The notes under the pieces were generated by a model that was given only the letters and a program-made list of their open reading frames with translations, searched no databases and had not been told where the DNA came from. A stretch of 64,000 nt of DNA from Cryptomeria japonica (Eukaryota; Streptophyta; Pinopsida; Cupressales; Cupressaceae), in the NCBI RefSeq assembly GCF_030272615.1, contig NC_081412.1, forward strand, positions 547,034,202 to 547,098,201, written 5' to 3'. Shown piece by piece: positions 23,842 to 35,552 of the stretch. Position 1 is the first letter of the stretch, and each line of letters opens with the position of its first letter. The position numbers and the translations under genes were made by a program.

Positions 23842-25854
23842 ATCCTCGCCTTAGTTTCATCTTATTTTCCATGTCCTTATCCTACCAATGTCTTTGAGCA
23901 TGCTTTTAAAGGTCATGGTCCATTTTTTCTCAAGGCTACTATCCAAACAATAATATGCTTGATTCCTTCTTCCACCCCCTATCATGTGTCCATCTTCTAT
24001 TGAAAAAGTCAAAATACAAAAAAAATATGAGAAAAAAAAGAAAAAGAAAAAAAAAAGTAAAGCAAAAATAATTCGTCCACTGGTGAAAACCTGGCAAACA
24101 GGCGCCTTGGGCAAGTACCGTGATGAAAACCTAGCAAAAAGGTGTCATGCGTAATCTATGAACGTCTTGCATACCACACTTGGGGGAAGGTTTCCTCCTT
24201 CATATCCTATTACCCTTCATTATCCTATCATATCATGTCATATCCCTTCATATCCTATTGTCCCTCATGTCCATTTCCTCTTTCCACCTTTGATCTTGAC
24301 AAGGCTGAGGATCATCATGAGCATCATGCATCTTGTTTGTAGCTTTCAGTCTATCATAGCTTTTGGTCTTTATCCATTTGCTTATTATAACTTTTCATCC
24401 ATATTCCCTGTCTTATTGCAACTTTCTGCCACTATCCCTTAGCCTATCCCGACCTTCAGTCCATGTCCCTTATCCATTCTTGGTCTTGCTTATCCTATCC
24501 ATATCTTATCACTATCCATACACTCTTTCTATTCCTTGATCTTGATCTGACATAAGGACGCAAAATTTAAACATGGTTTCAAAAACCTCTTGACATGTCC
24601 CTCATGCCATGTCACTGATTTACATTGTCATATACAGTCTCTTGTCCCATCATGCCATAGCCTTTGAAAATTGTATCCGCATTGTCTCCATGATAAAAGG
24701 CCTTTGTCTTCCCTCTATCCACCATCATTTCAGCAAGCCTATTTATTCACCTGTCATATTCCTTGCCTTGCTAGACACTGGGGGCAAAATGTCCTGAAAT
24801 AAATCCAAAAAAAATTGAAAAACGTCCTGACATAAATCCAAAAAAAATCAAATAATGTCCTAAAATAATCCCTAAAAAACAAATAATGTCCTGAAATAAT
24901 CCAAAAAAAAAGGTTGAAAAACGTCCTAAAAAAAATCCCTAAAACATCAAATAAAGTCCTGAAAAAATGAACATAAAAAAAAAATTAAAAAATTGTGAAA
25001 TCTCGAAAAGCAAAACAAAAATATAACCCCTCTGTGCATAAGACAGATCACTGAGCATACCTCCAATGACACGCAATCCAATGCTACACTTTAATGAAAT
25101 CATGCATAAACAGATGAACTTTTTCAATCAAACCAGACATTCAAACTGATCACAATTGTCATAACAATCAAACATCAGCATCACTATCATTCGTCCTTGG
25201 CTAATATCATGGGTCTTATACAGAGTGTGGTATACTCAAAACCAGACTGTGTCTTGTCTTAGACGGGGTACCCCATGTCCTAAAACTAGACAACATGATC
25301 GTCCTATCAGCACTTTCAATGAAGATCAAGATGTTTGTTTGATTTGTTGGAATTTGTGCATCTTATCTTTTTATTGATTTATTTTTGGCTTCGATCATGT
25401 TCCTATGTTGCTCGATGATGTCACTAAGTGATTTAGAGTGACCGGGATGGTTCATGGTCCTTTTCCTTTTTGTTGTGATTGTTGTTTGTCTGCGATGTGT
25501 CTGTCTTTTGCAAAAAAGGGTTGCGTTCTAGCTCTGGCCTTCAATGCCATGATGCTCTGCATCTGCTTTGCTACAATAAATAAAGGTTCTCACCTACTTA
25601 TGTGCATATGTGAAAGCAAGTTTTCCTTCATCTCTAACTATCCTCTGTCTAATTTCTTCTTACTAACATTTCTTCCGTCAATCTTGGCAGTCCGTTCGAA
25701 CCTATCATCTTCTGTCATTCTTATCGATCACTTGGCCTCTTTTCTGGATTTTTTCGGCCAATTCCTCGAGGGGGCATGCATATGTCATTGTTATTGTCTG
25801 GGGCATTTTCATTATTGTTCTTTGAAACAATGCTTAAAATCGCATTGTCTCAAT
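23842..25854 (+). other. 3' non-coding region before the polypurine tract; ~33-bp array at 24785-24970
   Basis: Starts with an A-rich run (24015-24060) and the TGGTGAAAACCTGGC / GATGAAAACCTAGC pair. At 24785-24970 there are about six degenerate units of AATGTCCTGAAATAATCC with A-rich spacers. The block 24780-25620 recurs inverted at 42500-43330. No gene seen; a 146-codon frame at 25438-25878 overlaps the LTR start and is chance. Confidence 0.6.
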
Positions 25855-25865
25855 GAGGGGAAAAA
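25855..25865 (+). other. Polypurine tract
   Basis: GAGGGGAAAAA directly precedes the LTR start TGTAGACACC, so the LTR at 25866 served as a 3' LTR for the left element. Confidence 0.75.
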
Positions 25866-27310
25866 TGTAGACACCTAAAAATGGTCAACTCTTGCAGAGT
25901 CATACTTTAACATTGGTGCATTGCCTTATTTTAGGTTTTTGCGTCGCATTAACATTTCTTCTATGTTGCGTACTTGGTCTTTATCATTTGCGAGCATCGA
26001 GTCCTTCTTCTGCATCCCTCATTTTTATCGCTTTTGAATTAGGGTTTTGTGCTCTTATCAATCTTATCGTTTTGAGATCGATTTGTCATTGATCCTCGTC
26101 CTTGTCAATCTCATCCTTTTACAATCGATTCGTCATCGATCCTTGTCCTCTTCAATCATGTCAATTGACGCATATCAATTTGGTCTCTTTATCAATATTG
26201 GTCAATTTGTCAATCAATCTCAATTGTTTATCAATCAAGTCAATTCAAAATCATGGTCGAATCAACATCAAATCAATCTTACATCAAGACCTAATTATCG
26301 TCCTTGCATTTCTAATTTATCTTCTAGGGTTTTATGATTTATTCATTTAACCTTGTTTGTCATTTTCTCTCCATTTTTCTCCCTCTAGGTTAAATAATTT
26401 ATTTATTTATCCTAGGTCTTCGTGTCACAATTAAATGTTTAATTTAATTGGCTAACTAATTATTCCTCTTTTTGTGAATTAATTAATAAATGACAAATTA
26501 TTAATTGATTTACCTAATTTTCTAATTTTTCATTAATTTCTAAATTCCCTCTTTGTGAATTAATTAATAAATGAGAAATTATTAATTAATTCACTAAATT
26601 CTTAATTTCTTCATTTCTAATTTTCTAATTTTCTAATTTCATCAATTTCTAATTTTCTAATTTCCTTATTTTCTAATTTGTCAAATTCAATTTCCACCTA
26701 ATTAATTTTTCTCTAGTTCTCCCTATTTCTGTGCTTTGGTGGAAGCATGAATTTCTCATGCGTCATACTTTTAACATAGCAAGATGTCATAAGCCTCTAG
26801 TCTTCTAACCTTTGCATTGGCAATATGTCATAATTCATGACATAGAAGGTGTCATAACCTTCTTCTTTCCACTCAATTTTCCCATTTTGAAATCAATTGC
26901 CTCTAATATCAATTTCATGCTAATCTTGTCTTTTCTCCAATTTATCTATAAATTGGATGAATTTCTTCAATCAAAGGGTCCATCTAATCACTTTTTTGAA
27001 TCACTTTGTTGAATCAATCACGCTTTGAGTACTCTTGCGCTAATTGTCAATCTTGCTTTCATATTAGGTTTATGCACTTGAAGGTGAGATCCACAAACAA
27101 AAGCTATTTGAAGAAGAAAGGAGGACAATGGAGCCACATGAAGGAGATATTCAGATCTACATTTGGTTTTCTTAGCTTTTAATCTTGAATGTTTTGCTTT
27201 CATGTCTCTATTGGATGTAATTAGGATTGATCATTGCATTTGTGCTTTCGTGATTGAGCTAGATTAGTATATTGAATTGCTTGTGATGATTTCTGATTTC
27301 CTATGCTACA
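25866..27310 (+). mobile_element. LTR 2 (subtype b)
   Basis: Starts TGTAGACACCTAAAAATGG and ends CTATGCTACA (TG...CA), 1,445 bp, with TATA-like ATCTATAAATTGG near 26944. It pairs in detail with LTR 4 (43605-45061, inverted): both share CATTTCTAATTTATCTTC and the GGTGTCATAACCTTCTTC region, absent from LTRs 1 and 3. It is preceded by a polypurine tract and also followed by a primer-binding site, so it is shared by two internal regions or marks a recombination joint. Confidence 0.85.
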
Positions 27311-27315
27311 TTAAA

Positions 27316-27333
27316 TGGTGAACCCGGTGTGAA
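27316..27333 (+). other. Degenerate tRNA-Trp primer-binding site after LTR 2
   Basis: TGGTGAACCCGGTGTGAA differs from the site after LTR 1 by two transitions. A primer-binding site after what looks like a 3' LTR means a second internal region once began here. The next bases (GAAGAAAAACTTGCTTTCAG) are an inverted piece of the 3' non-coding region. Confidence 0.65.
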
Positions 27334-27356
27334 GAAAAACTTGCTTTCAGTAATGC

Positions 27357-27384
27357 ACTTTGTAGGTGTCATAACCTACAAAGT
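27357..27384. repeat. Perfect 11-bp inverted repeat at a junction
   Basis: ACTTTGTAGGT, six bases (GTCATA), then ACCTACAAAGT. It sits where plus-strand LTR/primer-site sequence meets inverted internal sequence, so it may be a scar of the rearrangement. Confidence 0.8.
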
Positions 27385-27871
27385 AGCATAGGAAATGACA
27401 TTACTCCTTGCTCTAACAGGTCTTGGATCATATGTCATATCCTACCTCAATTACTCCTTGCTCTAATAGGTCTTGGATCATATGTTTCAATTGAAAACAT
27501 GATGTAGTTTTATGTCCTTTGGACCGATCATATGTTTGAATTACTTTGTCGAATCAATCACGCTTCGAGTATTCTTAAGCAATCATCTTGTCTACCTCAA
27601 TTACTCCTTGCTCTAATAGGTCTTGGATCATATGTTTCAATTGAAAACATGATGCAATTTCCATTTGAATTGAATCATGCTAATCTTGCCATCTCTCCAA
27701 TTTTTCTATAAATTGGATGAATTTCTTCAATCTTGGCTAATGCAAATGAGAATGAGAATAATCACATTATCGAATAATCACTTGTTTGAATTACTTTGTC
27801 GAATCAATCATGCTTCAAGTATTCTTGAGCAATCATCTTGTCTACTTGCTTTCATATCATGAGCATGCACT
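27385..27871. other. Mosaic of antisense gag fragments and sense LTR fragments
   Basis: A ~34-bp block occurs at 27401, 27451 and 27601; at the last two it extends to ~61 bp. It is the reverse complement of gag sequence around 29922-29980 (the zinc-knuckle region). Another antisense gag piece (TTTTATGTCCTTTGGACCGATC) lies at 27509-27530. Between these are plus-strand LTR pieces (27541-27592 and 27655-27870) matching 18490-18680. Confidence 0.8.
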
Positions 27872-28834
27872 TGGACTATCTTGGCAATCAATTATGGATA
27901 GCTCTTGGATAATTGCATACTTGGGTGTATTGTTTGATGAGGACAACATGGAAGGTTCTTGGGAAACTTCTAGAGGTGTAGGGATAGATGCCACTGGAGA
28001 GTCAATTTGCTTGCGAGGGGATGAGGTATTGCTAGACATAAGTGTATTATTTTGATCTTCCTCAAAGAACTCACTTGGTAATTTCTTTAAGATCATTGCA
28101 ATAAAGCCACCTTTCTTTCTAGGTTTTGACATGGTTGTATCTGGAATTTGAACTTGTTTGGCAAGGAGTTGGTTCTGATCTAATGTCATGTTTTGATATT
28201 GGACTTGGTTCAATTGTTCTGACATGTTTGAAACTTGGGTTGATGTGTGCTGCAACCTTTGTTTTTGAATGTTTGGTTGTGGTTGTTGACATTGATAGTC
28301 CACCATTGGTTGAACCATTTGTGGACATTGTATAGTTGGTTGGACATATTGTTGAAATTGGACCATTGGTTGTGTTGGTTGTATATGTTGGACCATTGGT
28401 TGTGATGGTTGAAAATCTGATTGATAGTAAACACCTTCTTGTTCTTGTTGTGGAGGCACATAATGTTGAAATTGATGTTGTCTCTTTTCTTGAAATTGTT
28501 TCATTATCTCTATTTGGGAGAGGAGAGCTGGTATGTCTGATCATTCAAGAAGAGATCTTACATCAATTGGCTCAATCTTTAGATTTTGACCTGGAAACTT
28601 TTTAAACATTTTGGACATTTGTGATCTATTCTTCTCAATGTTTTTCACTCTTTGTTCCAAAATCTCATTTTCTTGAGCTAGTTTCTCCTCTAGTTTTTGT
28701 ATTTGGACATTTACATCATCATGATAAGTTTGATCCAAGTTTTGAGACATGTAGAGATTGGATTGACATGATTGATTGCTCAATTGTGATGGCATGGATT
28801 TGTAAGAAGGTTGAGACCTCATTTCAACAAACAT
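27872..28834 (-). pseudogene. Extra ORF copy B, inverted and truncated
   Basis: Minus-strand copy of the ORF at 20996, about 320 codons. The start is MFVEMRSQPSYKS at 28834; the frame is open further upstream to 28945. It retains the N-terminus, the coiled coil (KLEEKLAQENEILEQRV), the Gln-rich zone and the SKPRKKGGFIAMI basic patch. It is cut at about 27872, where LTR-derived sequence takes over. Its only internal defect is a TGA at 28541-28543, where copy A has CGA. It lacks the frame-breaking deletions of copies A and C, so it is the best guide to the N-terminal sequence. Confidence 0.75.
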
Positions 28835-29605
28835 GTCACTATGCAATGCAACTAATGGGATTGACAAATGCAACCTAAAAGGATGACAATGCAACTTAAT
28901 ATTTTTGTTGTTTTTCAAGATTTTGACAAACTTTTTGGAATGCAAATCTAAAAAGAGACCCTTAGGAAATTGAAATGATGTCTAGACCTCAAAGGACAAA
29001 AGGACCAAGTGACAAAGGACAAGATGACAATGTCTCCCCTATATGCTTGGATACTAAGCTAGGTTTGACGAAATGACATTGATGACAAAAGGACAAAAGG
29101 TTTGATAAGGTCTTAGACTTCCTAACAATGACTTAGGGTTTATCAAAGATTTGGATTACTCAAGTATGACAAAACCTAGTTTTGACACTATATGCAAAGG
29201 GACAATTACTATTCAAATGACCCTAATATGATATGATAATAACCTAAGCTTAATGAAGAAACCTAGGGTATGCAAATATGAATGTATGACAATGGTATGA
29301 CTTTAATGCAAGAAGACACATGCAAATGGATGATTCTTATTGATATGCAAAGGAGTATGACTTAGGTGAAACCTAACCTTGGTACTTGACAATGAACTTT
29401 GCAAAATGCGACCTAGGATGAACCTAAATGTAAGTGACATGAATGTTAAGACAAGATTTTGAACAATGTTTGATAACCATGTTTGAAGGTGTATTGAACT
29501 TTGTTGGATGAAATGCTCTTATGTTTAACCTTGTTTTGAATCAATTTGTCTTGTTCTTGAAATGAGATACAATTCAACTTTTGACAAGCAAAGAATACAA
29601 GATAT
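28835..29605 (-). other. Inverted leader segment
   Basis: Reverse complement of about 20180-20990, ending abruptly near 29605 where plus-strand gag begins. If 27338-29605 is flipped, the order becomes LTR 2, primer site, leader, extra ORF, gag-pol, which is the expected order of one element. This suggests a local inversion. Confidence 0.65.
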
Positions 29606-31891
29606 ACTATCCATGAGCTGATGAGCAATGTTACTCAACAGCCGCAATACCAACAGTATGCTAAACAACAACATACTCAACAATATAATCAACAACAAGG
29701 CCAACAACAAAACCAGCAGCGCAAACCTTTCCGATCGCGGGATGGGCCTCCACGACAATTTACGCCATTGGGAGAGCCTATTGAATCAGTAATGAAACAA
29801 TTGATACAAGCAAAATTTATTAAGCTACCAGATATTAAGGCAGAACCAGTGGTAAAACCACATTGGTTGAATGATAATGCGTACTGTGAATACCATCGGT
29901 CCAAAGGACATAAAACTGCATCATGTTTTCAATTGAAACATATGATCCAAGACCTATTAGAGCAAGGAGTAATTGAGGTAGATCCACCCCATGCGACCTC
30001 TAACACTGATCATACCATTTTCAAAACTCCTTTGCTTGATCATGACAAGGGTAAAGCATCTTCTTCAAACTCTACTCAAACGGCCAATTATGCAAATACT
30101 GGTTATAACAATGTCATCAATTGTTTTTGCGCATCAAATGAGTATGTTTCCACCCTGAGAATAAAGGAACAAGATCCTTCTTGCGTGGTTACCACTTGTC
30201 GATCCAAAATAGTCTTGAAAGGAGCTTCTGTAGCTCCTCCCAAACCAACTCCTGCAAGTCAGTATAATCTCTTGGATCATCTAGGAAAGACACCTGCACA
30301 AATATCAATCCTTGAGTTGTTGAAAATGTCTCCCATGCATCGTGCAGTCCTAGATAAAGCTTTAATTGAGTCCACTGTCCCGACAGATATTGATGTTGAC
30401 CAGTTTCAAGCCCAGATTGGACATTTAGCTGTTTCCCAAAATGTCACATTTTCTAATAATGATATCTTGCCTGATAAGCTCCCTCATAATGATCCTTTAC
30501 ACCTTGAAGTCTTTGTCCATAATTGCAAAATCCAATGAGTCTTGATAGATGGCAGAGCGGGTCTTAATATTTGTACCTTGAGAGTGGTCATTGGCCTTGG
30601 ATATACAAAAAATGACATTGATGCTTCCAAAAGAATAACAATCAAAGCATATGATGATGTTGAGCACCCATCCAAAGGGATAATTACATTGCCTATTAGA
30701 GTCGGTCCAGTGATAGAAAACACTTTCCTACATGTCCTAGACCTTGATCTCCCTTATAATATTATTCTTGGCCGTCCATGGATCCATGCAATGAAAGCAG
30801 TTCCATCCACCTATCATCAATGCTTAAAATATCCTTACAATGGAACTGAGATAACAATTCCGGGAGATCCTAATCCATTTCAATTTTGTGCTACTCTGAA
30901 GGATACCCCTCAGTAGCAAGTCCCTGTCAATAGAGAGGCCAAATCACATAGCTATGTGGATCCTAATGAATTGTTAGATGCTATCAAAGGAAAATTGAAG
31001 ATACAGGACCAAGGATGCAGAGAATATTCAATGGATCAAACATTCTTCATCGGGAATTTACCAATATCTCCAAAATCATATGGTAAACTGCATTTATTGC
31101 AAAAGGAACCTAAGGTCGTTATTCAATATCAGCCTCCCACTACATTTACAAGATGGGGTGAACTTGACAAAGAAACTGTAGATGATGATGTCATAGATTG
31201 GCTTTACAAAGATCCAACTGAGACCCCACCTGTCAGGTTGCCAGTGGAATGGTACGGCAAAGGATTTACTATGCTACAAAAGAAAGGATATGATGGTTGC
31301 AGTGGCTTAGGCCTGAACAACAATGGAAGGCTAGAACCTGCTATACCCAAGAGGCGACCTCCAACTTTAGGGTTAGGTTTTGTACCATTGCGAATTGGAT
31401 CCACATCTAACAAAGTGCCCATGTGTAGAAAAGGGCATGATTCTGATGATGAAATAACACCTAAGGATACCCAACCCGAAATGGATTCCAATGAATGGGA
31501 GTGGAGTTCTTGTTCTTGTAGCTCTTATGCCCTTGACAATATTTTCATTGACCCTGATAATTTGCCTATGGAAGACAAACATGAAATAACTCCTCTTCCT
31601 AAAACCTGTCCTCATGCTTGGATAGAGTCATTCTGGGACCCAAGCTCTGAATCAAATACAAGCAGTTTGGATAGTGATACCATAGATGTTTACATCTTTA
31701 CCATATCAGCCCTCTCTCTCCTTACAACCAATGATGACATGCCCCTCATCTACCCCCAGCTTATCCAACATGACCAACAAGAACCACTCACATTGGACTA
31801 TTTTAAAATGACGAAGCAATTGCAGAATTCCTTGGACTACGAGAAGGCATACCACAAGGTGATCATAAGGCAGGATTTGCTATTGATCTAG
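29606..31891 (+). pseudogene. gag-pro: Gypsy gag (C-terminal part) - protease - G-patch
   Basis: One frame. The Gln-rich stretch is followed by RKPFRSRDGPPRQFTPLGEP, then the zinc knuckle CEYHRSKGHKTASC (CX2HX4HX4C, about 29888-29930) typical of Tat-lineage gag. The main retrotransposon gag domain that should precede this is missing: the sequence begins at a rearrangement joint near 29606. The retropepsin-like protease motif DGRAGLNIC is at about 30548 (usually D-G-G/S-A). A G-patch-like segment (GKGFTMLQKKGYDGCSGLGL ... GLGF) is at about 31256-31393. Stops: TGA at 30536 just before the protease and TAG at 30914. Reading passes to another frame near 31805 (A-rich TTTTAAAATGA), from where the RT frame is open. 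A single-base indel is simplest; Ogre elements are known to splice between protease and RT, so a lost intron cannot be excluded. Confidence 0.85.
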
Positions 31892-34800
31892 ATTCCACAT
31901 CATATTTTGGGGAGTCAACTCCCTCTTCCAGTCATCAAAATGAAAAAAGAAAAGAAAAAGTAAAAAATCAAAAGAATAGGTCTTTGAGTGAAAATCGTAA
32001 GGCACTCTTTGACCATGCAAAAGTAAAAATAAAAGACATACCTGCGGGTGAAAACCTCTCTGAGGCACCCAAAGGTGGAAGAGTGGACATACCCCTATCA
32101 AGTCAGGACAAATCAACATTTCTTGTGGAAATGACTGAGGAAATCAATTTGGGTACACCTGATAACCCTAAGGTCATTCATTTTGCTGCTTCTCTATCAC
32201 AATAGGAAAAGATAGATTTTGTCAATTTCTTTCTTGAGAAGAAAATCAGCTTTGCATGGTCCTATGCAGATATGCCTAGCCTCGATCCAGAATTAGTCCT
32301 TCATCATTTGCCATTAAAAGCAGATGCCAAGCCTATCAAATAGAGACTTAGAAAGATGCATCCCCAGGTGGCTCTTTTGGTCAAAGTGGAACTAAAAAAA
32401 TTACTAGATGTGGGCTTCATTAGACCCATTGATTATGCAGACTGGATTTCAAATTTAGTACCAGTTAGCAAAGTAATTGGGGGCATCAGAATTTGCACAG
32501 ATTTTAGGGATCTCAATAAAGCATGCCCTAAAGATGATTTTCTATTGCCAAACATAGACATCATAGTGGACATGACTGTTGGATATGAGATGCTCTCATT
32601 GATGGATGGTTTCTCTGGCTATAACCAAATTCACATTGCTCCTAAAGATTAGCATAAGACAACATTCACCTGTGCTTGGGGTACCTACTGTTGGAATGTG
32701 ATGCCCTTTGGTCTTAAAAATGCCAGTGCAACATATCAAAGAGCAATGACGACAATTTTTCATGATTCCATGCATACTTTGATGGAGGACTATGTTGATG
32801 ACTTGTTATGCAAATCTGTCACCAGAGATAGTCATCTAGCCATCCTGGGCCCAATATTTGACCGAATGGTGACCTACAAGCTCAGACTCAATCCAAAGAA
32901 GTGTGTCTTTGGTGTCACAGCTGGCAAATTACTAGGGTACATTGTTTCTCACAGAGGCATTGAGGTCGACCCTGCCAAGGTTAAAGCAATAATGGATATG
33001 CCTCCTCTTTCTAATCTCCATCAATTACATAGTCTGCAAGGAAAGCTCCAGTCAATTCACCGCTTCATAGCTGAGTTGGCTTACAAATGTCATCCATTCC
33101 AGCATCTATTGCATAAAGGTGTCACTTTTAAATGGACTAAGCAATGTCAATCAGCCTTTCAAGCTCTCAAAGACTATTTGTTGTCGCCGCCTATTCTAAT
33201 GCCTCCTATAGAAGGGAAGCCTTTTATATTGTATATTTCTACAACTGAAACGGCACTAGGAGTTCTCTTGGCCCAACAGGATGAGAATGACAAAGAGTGA
33301 GCTATTTACTATATCAGTCGGACACTGGTAGGCTATGAGCTAAATTATTCAACTATTGAAAGGGCATGCTTAGCGGTGGTATTTGCAATGCAGAAGCTCC
33401 GACATTATATGTTAAGCCACCAAACATTGTTGGTTGCAAAAATTGATCCCTTAAAATACTTGCTTAGTCGACCAGCTTTGACGGGTCACCTAGCAAAGTG
33501 GGTAATGATCCTCAGTGAATTTGATATTGTGTATATGGAGCGAAAGGCAATAAAAGGACAAGTAATAGCAGATCAACTTGTAGAGGCTCCTATTTATGAT
33601 GATCATCCCATGTTGACCGATTTTCTAGACGAATCAGTTTTTGCTCTCACATCCTCTAATGAATGGAATTTATACTTTGATGGAACCCATACCAAGTTCG
33701 GGTCCGGAGTAGGCATCTTGTTTGTCACCCCTCAAGGTGATGCTATTCCAAAGTCCTACAGGATAACTTTTCATTGTACCAATAACATTGCAGAGTATGA
33801 AGCACTGGTTATAGGACTCCGAGTAGCAGTCCACTAGAACATCACGCATTTACAAGTCTATGGAGATTCTCAATTAGTCATCCAACAAGTGAATGATGAC
33901 TATGAAACAAAAGATGAAAAGCTTATTCCTTATAAGCATATGGTAGATTTCTTCAAGACCAAATTCACAGCTATTCATTTCAGTCAAGTTCCAAGAATGC
34001 AAAACAAGTCGGCAGATGCGATGGCTACGATTGCTTCCATGTTGAATATGCCCCACAATATGGACAAATGTGAATTTTTAGTTGAACAATTGTTGGTTCC
34101 TTCTTTTGACATTCCGATAGCGGATGTGATGTGTGTTCTTGTTGGTACCAACTCCCCGTGGTACAATGACATATATCAATATTTGAAATCCCAAACCTTA
34201 CCACCCAACCTTTCCGCTAACCAACGCCGAGCCTTTATCTGACAGACAGCCAAATATGTCATCATCGCCGACACCCTTTATCGTCGTTCCTTTGACCATA
34301 CCCTCCTCAGGTGTTTGGATTCTGACAAAGCACAAATGGCTTTACACGAGGTTCACGATGGTATATGTGGGGGCCATTTCAATGGTCTAAGCTTAGCCAA
34401 AAAGTTGATTCGTGCTAGGTATTATTGGCCCACTTTGGAAAAAGATGTTCATGATTTTGTTAAGAAGTGCTACAAATGCTAGAATCGTGGAAACTATATT
34501 CATGCACCAGCCCAAGAACTTCATTCTGTCATATCTCCATGACCCTTTTCTCAATGGGGATTGGATCTTATTGGCAAGATTCACCCGACATCTGCAAATG
34601 GACACAAGTTCATTAGTATAGCCATAGAGTATTTTACAAAGTGGATCGAGGCTATCCCCATGACCTATATCACTGGTATCCAAATTTCAAAATTCTTGCT
34701 GAATTATATCATATGCCGGTATGGGGTTCCCCTTGCCATAGTCACAGATAATGGTCGTCCCTTCAAGAATAAAGATGTTAAAGAACTCTGTGAAAAGTTT

Positions 34801-35418
34801 CATATCAAACACCGTTTCTCTAGTCCATACTATCCACAGGGGAATGGTCAAGCCGAAGCATCAAATAAAACCATTATCAAGATCCTGAAGAAGGTTGTCA
34901 ATGACGTTGGTTGAGATTGGCATGTATAGTTGAATCCAGCACTATGGGCCTATTGCACTTCTATCTACACACCTACTGGCGCAACACCTTATTCCTTGGT
35001 GTATGGTGCGGAAGCCATTTTACCTTTGGAGGTGGAGATTCCTTCCTTGCGTGTTTCTTTGCAACATCTGATTGATGATGAGACACACAGAGTCTCTTGG
35101 TTGCATCAGTTGGAGATGTTAGATGAGAAGCGTCAGACAGCCTTGACACATTTGCAAGCATATCAAAACCATCTATGTCGCTCTTATAATAAGAAGGTCA
35201 AAGGGCGACACTTTGAAGTGGGAGATCTGGTTTTAAAGGCAAACCCTAAGAACACACAGTGTACTGACATCATCAAAGGTAAGTTTGAACCTAATTGGAT
35301 TGGGCTTTTCATAGTGACTACAGCCTATGGCTCGGGGGCATATCAGCTTGCCACTCTAGAAGGTGAACCTTTGTCTGATCCTGTCAATAGCATGCATCTT
35401 TGCAAGTACTGGGCATAA
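31806..35418 (+). pseudogene. pol: Gypsy pol: RT - RNase H - archaeal-type RNase H - integrase (Tat/Ogre lineage)
   Basis: About 1,200 codons in one frame with ten stops. RT: TDFRDLNKACPKDDFLLPNI, then MPFGLKNASATYQRAM and the active site YVDD at about 32791. The Ty3 RNase H follows (AIYYISR, YMLSHQT). A second, archaeal-type RNase H (WNLYFDGT, NNIAEYEALVIGL, LQVYGDSQLVIQQ) marks the Tat lineage. Integrase has the zinc region (HEVHDGICGGHFN ... KKCYKC), catalytic D (GLDLIGK), D (VTDNGRPF) and E (GQAEASNK), and ends ...MHLCKYWA at 35418. Stops are TAG at 32203, 32341, 32650, 33835, 34480 and 34927, and TGA at 33298, 34240, 34540 and 34912. Each is explained by CAG, CGA or TGG in family consensus. 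The copy is inactive. Confidence 0.92.
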
Positions 35419-35552
35419 TTTTCTATTAGCATTTCTTCAAGTATGATCCTGAAAAAATATACAAAAAAATTGAAAAAGCAAAAAAGTACAAAAAAAAAGA
35501 AAAAAGAGCAAAAAAAAATTAAAAAATCCTATTACTTGCATTGCATAGTGAC
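35419..35552 (+). other. A-rich spacer after integrase
   Basis: Runs of AAAAAAAT/AAAAAAGC with little else. Comparable A-rich tracts follow extra ORFs A and C (24015-24060 and 38549-38620), so this is a likely template-switch point that brought copy C next to integrase. Confidence 0.6.

Noticed and set aside
25438-25878. 146-codon + frame before LTR 2
   Set aside because: Runs into the polypurine tract and LTR, is not kept in the inverted copy, and has no domain.
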